A DNA stretch of 64,000 nt from Gammaproteobacteria bacterium. GTDB lineage: Bacteria; Pseudomonadota; Gammaproteobacteria; Tenderiales; Tenderiaceae. A program made the translations under genes and the position numbers. How positions within the stretch are numbered: position 1 is the stretch's first letter; each line of letters begins with the position of its first letter. The notes beneath the pieces were generated by a model. That model ran no database searches. It was not told where the DNA came from and saw only the letters and a program-made list of their open reading frames with translations. Location: positions 124,001 to 188,000 of the forward strand of contig JAKFXL010000016.1 in the NCBI GenBank assembly GCA_021731365.1, in the 5' to 3' direction. This document shows, piece by piece, positions 36,891-46,749 of this stretch.

Positions 36891-38018
36891 ATGAACGTCT
36901 TTTTAAAAGGGTATTTTGGCCATAAAAATTTTGGTGATGATGCTATATTATTATCGATATTTCGTTTATTAAGAAATGAAGGTCATGAAATAAAATTAGT
37001 GGGTAGGGGGGCAGGAATTAGAGAGCTTCTTGGACCTGGCGTGAGTGTTGTTTCTGATGCGAAATGGTATTCGATTATTGTACATCCATTCTATATATTA
37101 TTAACAGACGGGGTTGTGATTGGCGGTGGCGGGCTGTTTCAGCATGACTCATTTTTTGCCACGGCATACAAATTGTATTTGGTCTTTATTGCTAAGATTC
37201 TACGAAAAAAAACTTTAATGGTTGGTGTCGGGGTTAATCCGGTTAATAATCAGTTAACCAAGCTGCTCTGGAAGATAGCTGTGAAGTGTCTGGATGTGGC
37301 TGTCATGAGAGATGATAGTAGCCATAAAAATGTGCTTAATGCTGCTGGTCTTAAACAGAGTAATAAAATACTGACTGGTGCAGATCTTGTTTTTTGTGAA
37401 GATTTTGTTATAAGCCATACTGACCTTGATTTGGCAGTTATTATTCCTGCAATGCCATGGTCGGGAAGTGAGTTGGATTCGCCTAGAGTTCAAAAGCGTT
37501 ATAAAAAACTTGTTAATGATTTTTCAATTATCGTAAAAACTCTGCAAAAATCCGGATATAAAAAAATAATATTTTTGGATTTTCATGATGCAACTGATTC
37601 GATTCTAATCAAAGATATAGTTAAGGCTAGCAATTTGGATGGCGATGCCTTTTTTGAAGGCCGCAGTTTTAAAGAAACCCAAGATATTTTATTTAAGGCA
37701 GATTTTGTTGTAGGTATGCGCTTTCACTCGATTGTTTTTTCTATTGCAATGAAAAAGCCTATGTTTGCTATTGCCTATGATTTCAAGTCAGAAAATTTGT
37801 TAAATGAGTGCGGAATGAATGATAGTTATGTTAGGTACGGGATCAGGAAAAGTGAGTTTTTTAAAGAGGAGTTTGATTTTAATTCGGTAGACCTGGAAAA
37901 AAAATTAAAGTCTTCGCTTGATAATAAAGCTTTAAATCAGGAACGAGCAGCTTCTTGTGCGAAAAAAATGAGACGGATGGCTATGGCAAATGTAGATGCA
38001 ATTCGAAAATATTTTTGA
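36891..38018 (+). CDS. Polysaccharide pyruvyl transferase family protein (second copy)
   Basis: This 375-residue protein belongs to the same family as the gene at 34307 but is clearly different in sequence: FLKGYFGHKNFGDDAILLSI, DGVVIGGGGLFQHDSFF, LMVGVGVNPVN, ADFVVGMRFHSIVFSIAMKK. The Gly-rich GGGGLF and the late RFHS motif are typical. Two family members in one locus suggest two modified positions or one with a changed function. A 183-base AT-rich gap precedes it. Confidence 0.85.
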   Translation: MNVFLKGYFGHKNFGDDAILLSIFRLLRNEGHEIKLVGRGAGIRELLGPGVSVVSDAKWYSIIVHPFYILLTDGVVIGGGGLFQHDSFFATAYKLYLVFIAKILRKKTLMVGVGVNPVNNQLTKLLWKIAVKCLDVAVMRDDSSHKNVLNAAGLKQSNKILTGADLVFCEDFVISHTDLDLAVIIPAMPWSGSELDSPRVQKRYKKLVNDFSIIVKTLQKSGYKKIIFLDFHDATDSILIKDIVKASNLDGDAFFEGRSFKETQDILFKADFVVGMRFHSIVFSIAMKKPMFAIAYDFKSENLLNECGMNDSYVRYGIRKSEFFKEEFDFNSVDLEKKLKSSLDNKALNQERAASCAKKMRRMAMANVDAIRKYF

Positions 38019-38077
38019 CTTTCAGTAATTGAAAAATATTTTTTGTTGTGGATTATATTACTTAGTGTGGTGCTGTT

Positions 38078-38947
38078 ATGAATGTTGCGATAATACTTAA
38101 CTGGTGTGCATCGAATGATTCTATAAAGTGCATTGATAGTGTTTTGGCGTATTGCAGAGGGATTGACAGAATTATTGTTGTTGATAATAATTCGCCAAGC
38201 AATGATTTCGAGAAGATATCAATCTGGGTTGATGAACGTCAGCTTCAAGAGGTAGTTGTTGTATTAAAAAATGATGTAAACAATGGATACGCTGGTGGCA
38301 ATAATTTTGGCATCCGCTGGTGTAGAAAAAACCTTAATGTTAAATATTATTGGATTATAAATAATGATGCTTTTGTTAAGTCAGATGCATTTCAACCAAT
38401 GATTACTATTGTTGAACAGAAAAAAAAGTTGATTGTTGGCTCAGTAGTGCTTAATGCAGCATCTGGAATGGTTGAGTGTTACGGTGGCGGGATATTATAC
38501 TCATTACTTGGTAAAGCCAAACTTTTCGGAAAAGGCTTACCTATTGATAAGGTGCAAAATGAGATAGAAACTCCAGACTATATTATGGGGTGTAGTATGC
38601 TTATAAGTAACGATCTGATTAGTGAAGTTGGATATATGGATGAATCTTATTTTATGTATTCAGAAGAGCTTGATTTGCAAACTAGAGCGAAAAACTGTGG
38701 TTATGATTTGGCTGTTGCTAAAAGTAGTATTGTCTATCATGAGGGCTCAAAAAGCTCTGGGAGAGGGGATTTTTATCATTACTACAGAAATAGGTCTGCA
38801 ATAAAATATAATAAAAAGTACTTCGGGGTTTATCATGCGTTTATTTCATGTCTATTGTTGTCATTAATAACAATTTTTCTTGAGTATAAAAAACCAAAAA
38901 ATATAATCGCTGGACTGAATGGGGCTTTTGCAGGATTGAATGCCTGA
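38078..38947 (+). CDS. Family 2 glycosyltransferase
   Basis: This 289-residue GT-A enzyme contains DRIIVVDNNSPSNDF, NNGYAGGNNFGIRW, YYWIINNDAFVK, CSMLISNDLISEVGYMDESYFMY and EELDLQTRAK. This pattern is common in rhamnosyltransferase-like GT2 proteins. A C-terminal hydrophobic segment may anchor it at the membrane. Donor and acceptor are unknown. Confidence 0.88.
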   Translation: MNVAIILNWCASNDSIKCIDSVLAYCRGIDRIIVVDNNSPSNDFEKISIWVDERQLQEVVVVLKNDVNNGYAGGNNFGIRWCRKNLNVKYYWIINNDAFVKSDAFQPMITIVEQKKKLIVGSVVLNAASGMVECYGGGILYSLLGKAKLFGKGLPIDKVQNEIETPDYIMGCSMLISNDLISEVGYMDESYFMYSEELDLQTRAKNCGYDLAVAKSSIVYHEGSKSSGRGDFYHYYRNRSAIKYNKKYFGVYHAFISCLLLSLITIFLEYKKPKNIIAGLNGAFAGLNA

Positions 38948-39023
38948 TTTCCAATAAAGACAAAGATTCTATAAGTGGTTTTTTATGAATAAAGTGCTGA
39001 CGAATAAAATATGATGGTGAACA

Positions 39024-39797
39024 ATGAATGATAAAATGGATTTTGTAAAAATACTTAACATTGATTTAAATAATGAACGGCGAGATGATTTCCTTGCGGC
39101 ATTTTGTGAGGGATTTCTTGTGCCTGTAAATGTTGATATGCTTATGAAAATGCAAAATGATAAAATATTTTGGAATGTATGCCAATCAGCAGAGTATAGG
39201 GTTTGTGATAGCCAAATACTTATGTACTCTTCACGATTTTTAAACACTTCGATAGTTGAGAAAATTTCGGGTTCTGATTTTTTTCCAGAGTTTTGTCAGT
39301 ATCATAGAAGCAATCCTCAAATAAAAATATTTTTACTGGGGGCTAAAGATGGTGTTGCGGAAACCGTGAGGCGTAGACTTAACGAAAAGATTGGGCGCGA
39401 GATTATAGTGCATGCGCATTCGCCTTCCTTTGGTTTTGAGAAAGATGAAATTGAGTGTGAGAAAATCGTTGAATTGATTAATAACTCTTCTGCGACTGTG
39501 TTGGCGGTAGGGGTTGGAGCACCGAAACAAGAGCTTTGGATAAGTAAATATCGACGAGAATTAACAAATGTAAAAATGTTCATGGCAATTGGTGCGACAA
39601 TTGATTTTGAGGCGGGAAATGTTAAACGCGCACCTGAGTGGATGAGTCGTAGTGGCTTGGAATGGTTATATCGGCTTATGTCGGAGCCACGTCGATTGTG
39701 GAAGAGATACTTGATTGATGATATGCCTTTTATAATACTATTGTTAAAACAAAAATTTGGTCTATATGCAAATCCACACAAGGACTTGAGAAAATGA
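39024..39797 (+). CDS. WecG/TagA/CpsF family glycosyltransferase
   Basis: This 257-residue GT26-type enzyme contains [16 protein letters not shown], the family hallmark [34 protein letters not shown] and [17 protein letters not shown]. It transfers an N-acetylmannosamine-type sugar or related unit onto a lipid-linked acceptor. It overlaps the next gene by four bases (ATGA). Confidence 0.9.
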   Translation: MNDKMDFVKILNIDLNNERRDDFLAAFCEGFLVPVNVDMLMKMQNDKIFWNVCQSAEYRVCDSQILMYSSRFLNTSIVEKISGSDFFPEFCQYHRSNPQIKIFLLGAKDGVAETVRRRLNEKIGREIIVHAHSPSFGFEKDEIECEKIVELINNSSATVLAVGVGAPKQELWISKYRRELTNVKMFMAIGATIDFEAGNVKRAPEWMSRSGLEWLYRLMSEPRRLWKRYLIDDMPFIILLLKQKFGLYANPHKDLRK

Positions 39798-40819
39798 TTT
39801 TTCGTAGCAGAGCACCTTTGCGTTTAGGTTTGGCAGGTGGTGGAACGGATGTGAGTCCATACAGTGAAAAATTTGGTGGATATGTACTTAACACCACAAT
39901 AGATATGTTTGCACACTGTACTCTTGAGGTTACGAATGACAATATTATTGAGTTTCGGGCAAATGACTTAGGTCAGTCTGCTACATATGCGAGTTCAGAT
40001 AAACTAGAATATGATGGAAATCTGGATGTATTTAAAGGTGTTTATAATCGTATTGTAAAAGACTTTACCCACAAGGCACTTTCTTTCAGGCTTACTACAT
40101 ATTCAGATGCAATCAGTGGGAGTGGTTTAGGTGGGAGTTCAACATTAGTTGTTGCAATTTTAAAGTCATTTGTAGAATGGTTGAATCTTCCTCTTGGTGA
40201 TTATGATCTTGCTCATTTAGCATATGAAATAGAACGAATTGATGTTGGGCTGGCAGGGGGGAAACAAGATCAGTACGCAGCCACATTTGGTGGATTTAAT
40301 TTTATTGAGTTTAGTGAAAATGATAAGGTTATAGTTAATCCATTACGTGTCAAGAACTGGATTGCTTGCGAGTTAGAAGAGTCAATGCTGATTTGTTATA
40401 CAGGCCGATCTCGCGATAGTGCAACTATTATTAATGAACAAACACAAAATGTAAAAGATAATAAAACCGTCTCACTTGAGTTCATGCATCAATTAAAGCG
40501 AGATGCTATTGACATGAAGGAAGCTATACTTATAGGTGATATCCCATTTTTTGCGGATGTTCTGGATAGAAGTTGGCGTAATAAGAAGCAGATAGCATCA
40601 TCAATTACAAATGCGGAAATTGACCAGTATTATGATGCTGCTAAAAATTCCGGTGCCTTAGCTGGAAAAGTTAGTGGTGCGGGTGGTGGTGGTTTTATGG
40701 TCTTTGTTGTTGACCCTAAAAATAAGCATTTAGTTAAGCATGCGCTTGAATCATTGGGTGGAGTGGTTAGAAATATTCGGTTTACGACGGATGGCACACA
40801 GGGCTGGAGAATATCTTGA
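39794..40819 (+). CDS. hddA: D-glycero-alpha-D-manno-heptose 7-phosphate kinase (GHMP)
   Basis: This 341-residue GHMP kinase contains [18 protein letters not shown], the ATP-binding loop [18 protein letters not shown] and [15 protein letters not shown]. In the GDP-heptose pathway it phosphorylates the heptose 7-phosphate at C1 to give the alpha-1,7-bisphosphate. Identity as HddA is supported by the directly linked gmhA, hddC and gmhB genes. It overlaps both neighbours by four bases. Confidence 0.92.
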   Translation: MIFRSRAPLRLGLAGGGTDVSPYSEKFGGYVLNTTIDMFAHCTLEVTNDNIIEFRANDLGQSATYASSDKLEYDGNLDVFKGVYNRIVKDFTHKALSFRLTTYSDAISGSGLGGSSTLVVAILKSFVEWLNLPLGDYDLAHLAYEIERIDVGLAGGKQDQYAATFGGFNFIEFSENDKVIVNPLRVKNWIACELEESMLICYTGRSRDSATIINEQTQNVKDNKTVSLEFMHQLKRDAIDMKEAILIGDIPFFADVLDRSWRNKKQIASSITNAEIDQYYDAAKNSGALAGKVSGAGGGGFMVFVVDPKNKHLVKHALESLGGVVRNIRFTTDGTQGWRIS

Positions 40820-41406
40820 TGCAGCAGTATATTTACGATCAAATTGAAAGTTCGTATAAAGTTAAAGAGAGACTTCTTGAATCTAATGAATTAAGAGAAT
40901 TGATAGGTGCAGTAGCAGAAAAATGTGTGGCTGTTTATAAGGCAGGTGGAAAAACACTTATTGCAGGTAATGGTGGTAGTGCGTCAGATGCACAACACAT
41001 GGCCGGCGAGTTTGTTAGTAGATTTTACTTTGATCGTCCAGGGCTTCCTTCATTGGCACTGACTACAGATTCTTCTGTTTTAACCGCTATCGGCAATGAT
41101 TATGGTTACGATAAAATATTCTCTCGGCAGATACAGGCAAATGGTAGGTCAGGTGATATCTTTATTGGAATTTCAACTTCCGGAAACTCAATTAACGTGA
41201 TAAATGGTATCCATCAGGCAAAAGCAATGGGCATTATTACCGTAGGGTTGACGGGTGAGGGGGGGGGCGGAATGGATGGTATTTGTGATTATTGTATTAA
41301 GGTGCCGTCACGAGAAACACCCCGAATCCAAGAGTCACATATTTTAGTTGGTCATATCATCTGTGCTGTTGTTGAAGAAGCCATGTTTGGTAAAGGTTTT
41401 GATTGA
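40816..41406 (+). CDS. gmhA: Phosphoheptose isomerase
   Basis: This 196-residue SIS-domain enzyme converts sedoheptulose 7-phosphate to D-glycero-D-manno-heptose 7-phosphate. Motifs are [36 protein letters not shown] and [12 protein letters not shown]. It is the first step of the heptose set although third in the gene order. Confidence 0.93.
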   Translation: MMQQYIYDQIESSYKVKERLLESNELRELIGAVAEKCVAVYKAGGKTLIAGNGGSASDAQHMAGEFVSRFYFDRPGLPSLALTTDSSVLTAIGNDYGYDKIFSRQIQANGRSGDIFIGISTSGNSINVINGIHQAKAMGIITVGLTGEGGGGMDGICDYCIKVPSRETPRIQESHILVGHIICAVVEEAMFGKGFD

Positions 41407-41407
41407 A

Positions 41408-42100
41408 ATGGAGGCAATAATACTTGCAGGAGGGTTTGGCACGAGACTTAGAGACGTTGTTACAGATGTACCGAAACCAATGGCGAAAGTTGCGGGTGAG
41501 CCTTTTCTGAAACATTTGTTTGTTTATTTAAAGCGACAGGGGATCAGGCGGGTAATATTATCGGTTGGCTATATGAACGAGGTCATAAGAGAATATTTTA
41601 AATTCAATTATGACGATATTGAAATAGTTTATTCGATTGAAGATGAGCCTCTTGGTACAGGTGGGGGGATTCGTAAAGCCTTGGCTCAAGTAGTTTCCCA
41701 GAATGTTTTTATTGTTAATGGAGATACATTTTTTAATGTGTCTCTAAAAGAGTTGTTGGACTTTCATATCAAATCAAGTGCCGATATCACTCTCTCACTT
41801 AAAGAAATCTCTAATGTTTCTCGCTACGGAACAGTCAAGTGTGGAGAAAGTGGGAAAGTTGAATTATTTGAAGAAAAAAAACTTACAGGGAAAGGTTTAA
41901 TTAACGGTGGTGTTTATGTGATGGATAAAAATATTTTTGATTTGTACACGCTGCCAGAAAGATTCTCCTTTGAAGAGTTTATGTCTCAGAACGTATCTAG
42001 TGCTCACATAAGCTCAATTATATGTGATGAATATTTTATTGATATTGGCATACCAGATGAATATCATCGTGCACAAAATGAATTGTTAGAATACTTGTAA
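41408..42100 (+). CDS. hddC: Heptose 1-phosphate guanylyltransferase
   Basis: This protein of about 230 residues is a sugar-nucleotidyltransferase: EAIILAGGFGTRLRDVVTDV (nucleotide loop), PKPMAKVAGEPFL, IVNGDTFFNV. It would form GDP-D-glycero-alpha-D-manno-heptose from the 1-phosphate. The frame is open upstream to 41348, but ATG 41408, one base after the gmhA stop, gives the family N-terminus. It overlaps gmhB by one base (TAATG). Confidence 0.9.
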   Translation: MEAIILAGGFGTRLRDVVTDVPKPMAKVAGEPFLKHLFVYLKRQGIRRVILSVGYMNEVIREYFKFNYDDIEIVYSIEDEPLGTGGGIRKALAQVVSQNVFIVNGDTFFNVSLKELLDFHIKSSADITLSLKEISNVSRYGTVKCGESGKVELFEEKKLTGKGLINGGVYVMDKNIFDLYTLPERFSFEEFMSQNVSSAHISSIICDEYFIDIGIPDEYHRAQNELLEYL

Positions 42101-42648
42101 TGAAAAAAGCACTTTTTCTTGATCGTGATGGTGTAATTAATATAGAAAAAAATTATCTCTATAGAATTGAAGATTTCGAGTTCATTGAAGGTGTAGTTGA
42201 GGCTTGCAGGTTTTTTTTTGATAGAGAATATTTGCTAGTTGTTGTAACAAATCAGGCAGGTATTGCGTTAGGCCGTTATACGGAGTCTGATTATGAAAAA
42301 GTGACAACATGGATGAAAAAGAAATTTTATGATAAAGGTGTTGTATTGACAGGTGTTTATCACTGCCCTCATAGGCCAGAAATATCGGGCTATTGCTCTT
42401 GTAGAAAGCCGGAGCCAGGCATGCTGTTTACTGCCGCTGCAGATCACCACATCGACTTAAATAAATCAATTTTAGTTGGTGACAAGGAATCGGATATTAT
42501 TGCTGCTAAAAAGGCTGGAGTGGGTTTAAAAGCTCTTGTGAGAAGTGGGCATCCCATCATTAATGAATCAATATCATCGGCAGACTTTATTTTAAACTCA
42601 TTAAAAGATCTTCCTTCATATCTAGAGCGGAGTGGGAAAGTTGTTTAG
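42100..42648 (+). CDS. gmhB: Heptose 1,7-bisphosphate 7-phosphatase
   Basis: This 182-residue HAD phosphatase contains FLDRDGVIN (nucleophile DxD), VVTNQAGIALG, zinc-binding CPHRPEISGYCSCRKPEPGM and ILVGDKESDIIAAKKAG. It removes the 7-phosphate. With gmhA, hddA and hddC it completes the GDP-heptose pathway, so the EPS or another surface glycan should contain this heptose. It is the last gene of the plus-strand block and converges on the minus-strand block. Confidence 0.93.
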   Translation: MKKALFLDRDGVINIEKNYLYRIEDFEFIEGVVEACRFFFDREYLLVVVTNQAGIALGRYTESDYEKVTTWMKKKFYDKGVVLTGVYHCPHRPEISGYCSCRKPEPGMLFTAAADHHIDLNKSILVGDKESDIIAAKKAGVGLKALVRSGHPIINESISSADFILNSLKDLPSYLERSGKVV

Positions 42649-42682
42649 TAATGTATAAATGTGATTGGGATTGTCGAATGGT

Positions 42683-43918
42683 TTATATTTTTGACCAGCT
42701 ACGTCCTCTGAAAATAACCCTTATTAATGAAAAAATCCTTATTGGTATATTGATAAATCCGGGTGCATAACAGACATTATTCCACACCCATCCAGGCAGC
42801 CGGAGATAGTAATATCTTTTTCTATATATTTTTTTTAGACTGAATGTATTGTTGTTATTTTTTGGATATGTGAGGTTTATAATTCGTTGGTAGTTATCTT
42901 GTGCCACTTTTGGTGTGGAAAATTTGAATGGCCAAATTGTGTTCATGAGTGAGTGACTCATTAGTAGATATGTCATGAATGGTGTTTCTAAATGGCTTGA
43001 TTTCGCTGTGTTTGCCCAGTCATCCCAGTTGATTTCATTTAATCGTTGAGAAACCAACGTAGAGAAGTCAGCTAGTTGCAGCAATGAAACTTCACCTTGA
43101 ATAAACTCCCTCCTCGGCAGCAATGCATGTGCAGTATTTAATAAGACTCTATCTTGCACGGATAGTATAGATGTATTGGAATTTTCCAGTGTGGCTTCAA
43201 TTTTATTTTTCCATGCTTGTTCTGTTGGAACAACTCTTCCTGCTTGACCATATGAAACATTAAAGTGTATTTCTATAATGACATTGGTAATCGGGTGGCG
43301 ATATGCGGGAATCTGATGATGACGTATGTCCGTAGCTAAGCCATTCAAGGCCATTCCTGGATCGAACATTTCTGTATAGCCCTGTGTGATGAGTATGGCT
43401 TTACATTTTTCGATGTGTTCAGGATGAACTAAGATGTCGAGATCCCCCATTACTCGTGCGCCGGGATCTCCATAATAATTATCACAAAATGTTGCAGCAC
43501 CTTTTAGCAGCAGGCTATTTATATTTTGTTTTTCAAATTCCGCCAGAAGGTTAATTAATCCATCTTTAAGTGTATTATTACGTTTAAGGTTGTTTTGATA
43601 GGCTTTTGTAATAATGCTCTGTATTGCGGTGGGGAGATTAGAAAACAGGTCATGCTGATTCAGTCTTACGTACAGTAGGGGTGTGCATCGTTCTGTGCCT
43701 GATAGTTGCAATATGTTGATCCAGATGATCTGCTCTTTACCTATCGCGCTATGTATTTGTAATAATGTGTTCTCATTTAAGGTTGGAGATAGAAATAGTG
43801 CAAGTAACGCGTAGTCGTTTGATAGTGGTATGGTTTCTATCAGATGATGGTTAAATTGGTGGTTTATAGTTTTCACGTTATGACTATTGATGTTGTCGAT
43901 TACTTGAGATGAGTGCAA
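42683..43918 (-). CDS. Nucleotidyltransferase family protein (PF14907-like)
   Basis: This 411-residue protein contains LLAEFEKQNINSLLLKGAAT and the nucleotidyltransferase-like GDPGARVMGDLDILVHPEH (Asp-x-Asp), followed by an IEIHFNVSYG segment. Proteins of this family appear both in exosortase-linked EPS loci and in lasso-peptide clusters together with HprK-like kinases. The substrate is unknown. The start is a TTG at 43918 inside the upstream gene (35-base overlap), so a later start is possible. It is the last gene of the minus-strand EPS operon. Confidence 0.7.
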   Translation of the reverse strand: MHSSQVIDNINSHNVKTINHQFNHHLIETIPLSNDYALLALFLSPTLNENTLLQIHSAIGKEQIIWINILQLSGTERCTPLLYVRLNQHDLFSNLPTAIQSIITKAYQNNLKRNNTLKDGLINLLAEFEKQNINSLLLKGAATFCDNYYGDPGARVMGDLDILVHPEHIEKCKAILITQGYTEMFDPGMALNGLATDIRHHQIPAYRHPITNVIIEIHFNVSYGQAGRVVPTEQAWKNKIEATLENSNTSILSVQDRVLLNTAHALLPRREFIQGEVSLLQLADFSTLVSQRLNEINWDDWANTAKSSHLETPFMTYLLMSHSLMNTIWPFKFSTPKVAQDNYQRIINLTYPKNNNNTFSLKKIYRKRYYYLRLPGWVWNNVCYAPGFINIPIRIFSLIRVIFRGRSWSKI

Positions 43919-45290
43919 TTGCTAGTAGAATAAAAAAATAGCTGGCATTTGCAGGGATATGGAAATTGAATTCAACTACTGAGTGTATCAATATGGCGTT
44001 GATGCCAAATATTGAACCAAAAAGAAGACCTGCTATTTTAGGATTAGGTCTCCTTTTTATACCTTTTATAATTGTTATTATGAATAGTAATATGCTGCTT
44101 CCTAGCAGAGCCAGGCCAATAACGCCTTGGTCTGTGAATAATTCAAGGTAGTCGTTATGAACCCGTTTTGACATGCTGGATGTGCCAAGCTCTGGGTTTT
44201 TGTATTGGTGAAATATGTATGGATAGGTTCCTGCGCCACTGCCTGTTAACGGATAGTCCTGGCTTAGGCTGTAAGCAGTTGTGAGCATGTGATCACGACC
44301 ATTGGCACTGAATCCATATTTTTCAAATCTGTCTGCTAAGCTGCCTATTCCGAAAAGTAAGATAACTATTGCAATAACAGTGGCCATAACAGGAAGGAAG
44401 CTTAATGATTTATATTTTCTGCCTTGAAATAGTAGGAAGAGGCTCAGTGTCAATATAAATGCGGCTAGAAATGCGCCATTGCCTCCCCTTGATGCTGAGA
44501 AGAGTAGCGCTATGAGCATGGCGCATAAAAATACTATATAAAGTGCTCGTGATGACATAACAAAGCTTAATATTTTTTCAAGATGACGTTTTTCATTGCT
44601 CTGTTCTTTAGCCAACATAATGATTCCGATTCCTATAGGAATCGTCATGGCCATCAGTGCGGCAAAATGGTTGCGATGGGTATATGTTCCTCGAGTTGCT
44701 TCATTCCAAGGGGTACCCCAGGGTGGAATAGGTTCGTTTATACTGAATTGACCAGCAGTATAGTAATTAAGTAGAGAGTATAAGGCTTGGACAACTCCGA
44801 CTATAAATATGATGAAGGCTAGATGTTTGATGCGTTTATAGGTATTGCAAAGCACTAATAATAAAAAAAACATTGCCACATAACTACTGTATCTAAGTAG
44901 TTCTATGCTTGATATAGATGTTTCAACACTAAGGCTGTTTGTGTGAGAGGCATCATTGATACTGGTGTAAATATTTAGCTTGGCAGCGGCTGGATTTAAA
45001 AAAGCTAGCCATGTTGTTGGTAATGGTAATGTTTGTATATATGTGTACATTAACCATATGCATAGCAGTATAAGTGAGATTTTGTTGGTGTTAATGATAT
45101 GGGGAAGGGTGCGGTTATAGTGCCACTGTTGAAATAGCCAGATGGATAGTAATAAAAATATACTGCTGATAAATGGTGCATGTTCCCAAAATAGTTCTCC
45201 GCCATGGGGAAAAGGTAGTAATGCAATGATTGCCAACAGGCAATAATAGAGTGAGCTATATGGTTGTTCTGTTGAATGGTCATGAGTCAT
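43884..45290 (-). CDS. O-antigen ligase-like membrane protein
   Basis: This 468-residue protein has about 11 to 12 membrane helices and the Wzy_C/WaaL motif region GTYTHRNHFAALMAMTIPIG with a following periplasmic loop (GSGAGTYPYIFHQYKNP, RVHNDYLELFTDQGVIG). That H-N-D-x-L motif is typical of exosortase-associated EPS polymerases and O-antigen ligases. It is the second polymerase/ligase candidate in the window besides the gene at 32944. It overlaps both neighbours. Confidence 0.85.
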   Translation of the reverse strand: MTHDHSTEQPYSSLYYCLLAIIALLPFPHGGELFWEHAPFISSIFLLLSIWLFQQWHYNRTLPHIINTNKISLILLCIWLMYTYIQTLPLPTTWLAFLNPAAAKLNIYTSINDASHTNSLSVETSISSIELLRYSSYVAMFFLLLVLCNTYKRIKHLAFIIFIVGVVQALYSLLNYYTAGQFSINEPIPPWGTPWNEATRGTYTHRNHFAALMAMTIPIGIGIIMLAKEQSNEKRHLEKILSFVMSSRALYIVFLCAMLIALLFSASRGGNGAFLAAFILTLSLFLLFQGRKYKSLSFLPVMATVIAIVILLFGIGSLADRFEKYGFSANGRDHMLTTAYSLSQDYPLTGSGAGTYPYIFHQYKNPELGTSSMSKRVHNDYLELFTDQGVIGLALLGSSILLFIITIIKGIKRRPNPKIAGLLFGSIFGINAILIHSVVEFNFHIPANASYFFILLAIALISSNRQHQ

Positions 45291-46006
45291 GGGTGTACTG
45301 CACTTTCTTTTTTACGCATGGCGTTGTTAAGTAGGTCTTTATGCCATTTATGAGTGATGAGTGGTGAAAGGTGTTCGCTCCAGTTGTTTTGCACGGTCGC
45401 TGTGATGAGGGCGTAGATGATTTTGGGTTGGTGTTGTAGTGCGTGTTCGATAATATTGATAGTTTTTTCTTTTATTGTATCGGGCAGTATATTCCACTGT
45501 GCTATTCCAAGCGGAATGATCAGTTGTTGGCTGACTTCTTCATAGGGTTCGAAGTATATGGCTAGTTCCAGTGCTTTAATAAAGTCGGCTGTGTGGCTGT
45601 TATCAGCTGCGTAGCTTTGCGCCAATTTTGCCCAGGCAACCCCCCAGGTTGGGCGTCTTTCTAATGCTTGTTTTAGGTTGTGGGTAGCCAGGGCTTGATA
45701 CTGTTGTTGATCCTGGATTGAGGCCTCAGGGATATTGGCCTGTAGTGTGGCTAGCCGTGCCAGGTCCATGTAGAACTCTGCGTTGTTGCTGTTGAGTATG
45801 ATGGCCTTTTGTAAACGGCCCCAGGACTCTTTGGCTGACTGTTGATCCAGGGTGTTGGCGTTGGTTTCCCATTGGCTGATGTTGTGCCGGGGTGTGATGG
45901 CAAGGATTTCTGCATATCCCCATCGCGCTGACCAGAGCATCAGTATGACGCTGATGAGCGCTGCTGGTAGATAGAGCCAGCGGTAGGGTGAGGTGTTGGT
46001 GTGCAT
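45287..46006 (-). CDS. Membrane-anchored TPR-like protein of the EPS operon
   Basis: This 239-residue protein has one N-terminal membrane helix (WLYLPAALISVILMLWSA) and then helical repeats: AKESWGRLQKAIILNSNNAEFYMDLARLA, ALERRPTWGVAWAKLAQSYA, ALELAIYFEPYEE. It resembles TPR proteins placed beside the EPS polymerase and may scaffold the assembly complex. The stop overlaps the polymerase gene start by four bases. Function is inferred from context. Confidence 0.65.
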   Translation of the reverse strand: MHTNTSPYRWLYLPAALISVILMLWSARWGYAEILAITPRHNISQWETNANTLDQQSAKESWGRLQKAIILNSNNAEFYMDLARLATLQANIPEASIQDQQQYQALATHNLKQALERRPTWGVAWAKLAQSYAADNSHTADFIKALELAIYFEPYEEVSQQLIIPLGIAQWNILPDTIKEKTINIIEHALQHQPKIIYALITATVQNNWSEHLSPLITHKWHKDLLNNAMRKKESAVHP

Positions 46007-46009
46007 CTA

Positions 46010-46717
46010 TTACAGCTTTAATGCGGGGGCATTGGCGAGCTTGGCTGCCTGGGTGTCGCCGATGATTTTACTGGCGGCGTTGATGCCTTGCCCTAAGTTG
46101 GGTGGGCGGTACTCCAGGTTGTGGCAGTCTGATGCCATTAAATCGACTTTGCCTTCTGTGAGTAACTCTATTGCCAGCTGTTTGGCCTGTTTGCCAAAGC
46201 CACCGAGGATACTTGAGCTGGTGATCTGTATGGGGCAGCCAGCGTTTAAAAAGGGTTGTAGCTTGGCAGGGTTTTTCTGGAATGCACGGTTTCTTTCGGG
46301 GTGTACGAGTATGGGGGTTATCTGTTTTGTGCGTAGCCACTGAATCAGGTTGAGTGTGCCTGATGGAATGTCGTTGGGTGGCAGCTCTAGCAGGAAACAC
46401 TTTTGGTCATTCCATGTGCCAAGCCAGGGCAGGGTGTCTGTTTCTATCATCTGTATTATTTGCGGGCCAATGTGTACTTCGGCGGCGAGATGTAGTTTTA
46501 TGGGGATCTCTTCTGCTTCGACTGTGATACGAAACATTTCAAACAACCGGGTAAGTTCTTTGAGGTTGTTTTCAAAGCGGTTGGCCTGTATGTGAGGGGT
46601 AATAACTTGTGTTGTTACCCCTTCTTGAACTGCAATCTGCAACATCTTAATGGCGTCATTAATGTTCTGCACGCCGTCATCCACATTGGGAAGTATGTGG
46701 CTGTGTATGTCAATCAT
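46010..46717 (-). CDS. CpsB/CapC-type PHP tyrosine-protein phosphatase
   Basis: This 235-residue PHP-domain metalloenzyme contains MIDIHSHILPNVDDGVQNI (metal-binding H-x-H), VITPHIQANRF, LAAEVHIGP, PILVHPERNRAFQ and LMASDCHNLEYRPPNL. It dephosphorylates the Tyr-rich tail of the EPS kinase encoded directly upstream. No low-molecular-weight phosphatase is present, so this is the counterpart of the Wzc-like kinase here. Confidence 0.9.
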   Translation of the reverse strand: MIDIHSHILPNVDDGVQNINDAIKMLQIAVQEGVTTQVITPHIQANRFENNLKELTRLFEMFRITVEAEEIPIKLHLAAEVHIGPQIIQMIETDTLPWLGTWNDQKCFLLELPPNDIPSGTLNLIQWLRTKQITPILVHPERNRAFQKNPAKLQPFLNAGCPIQITSSSILGGFGKQAKQLAIELLTEGKVDLMASDCHNLEYRPPNLGQGINAASKIIGDTQAAKLANAPALKL

Positions 46718-46749
46718 GGCGGCAGTAGTTGCATGGTTGTATTGAGCTA

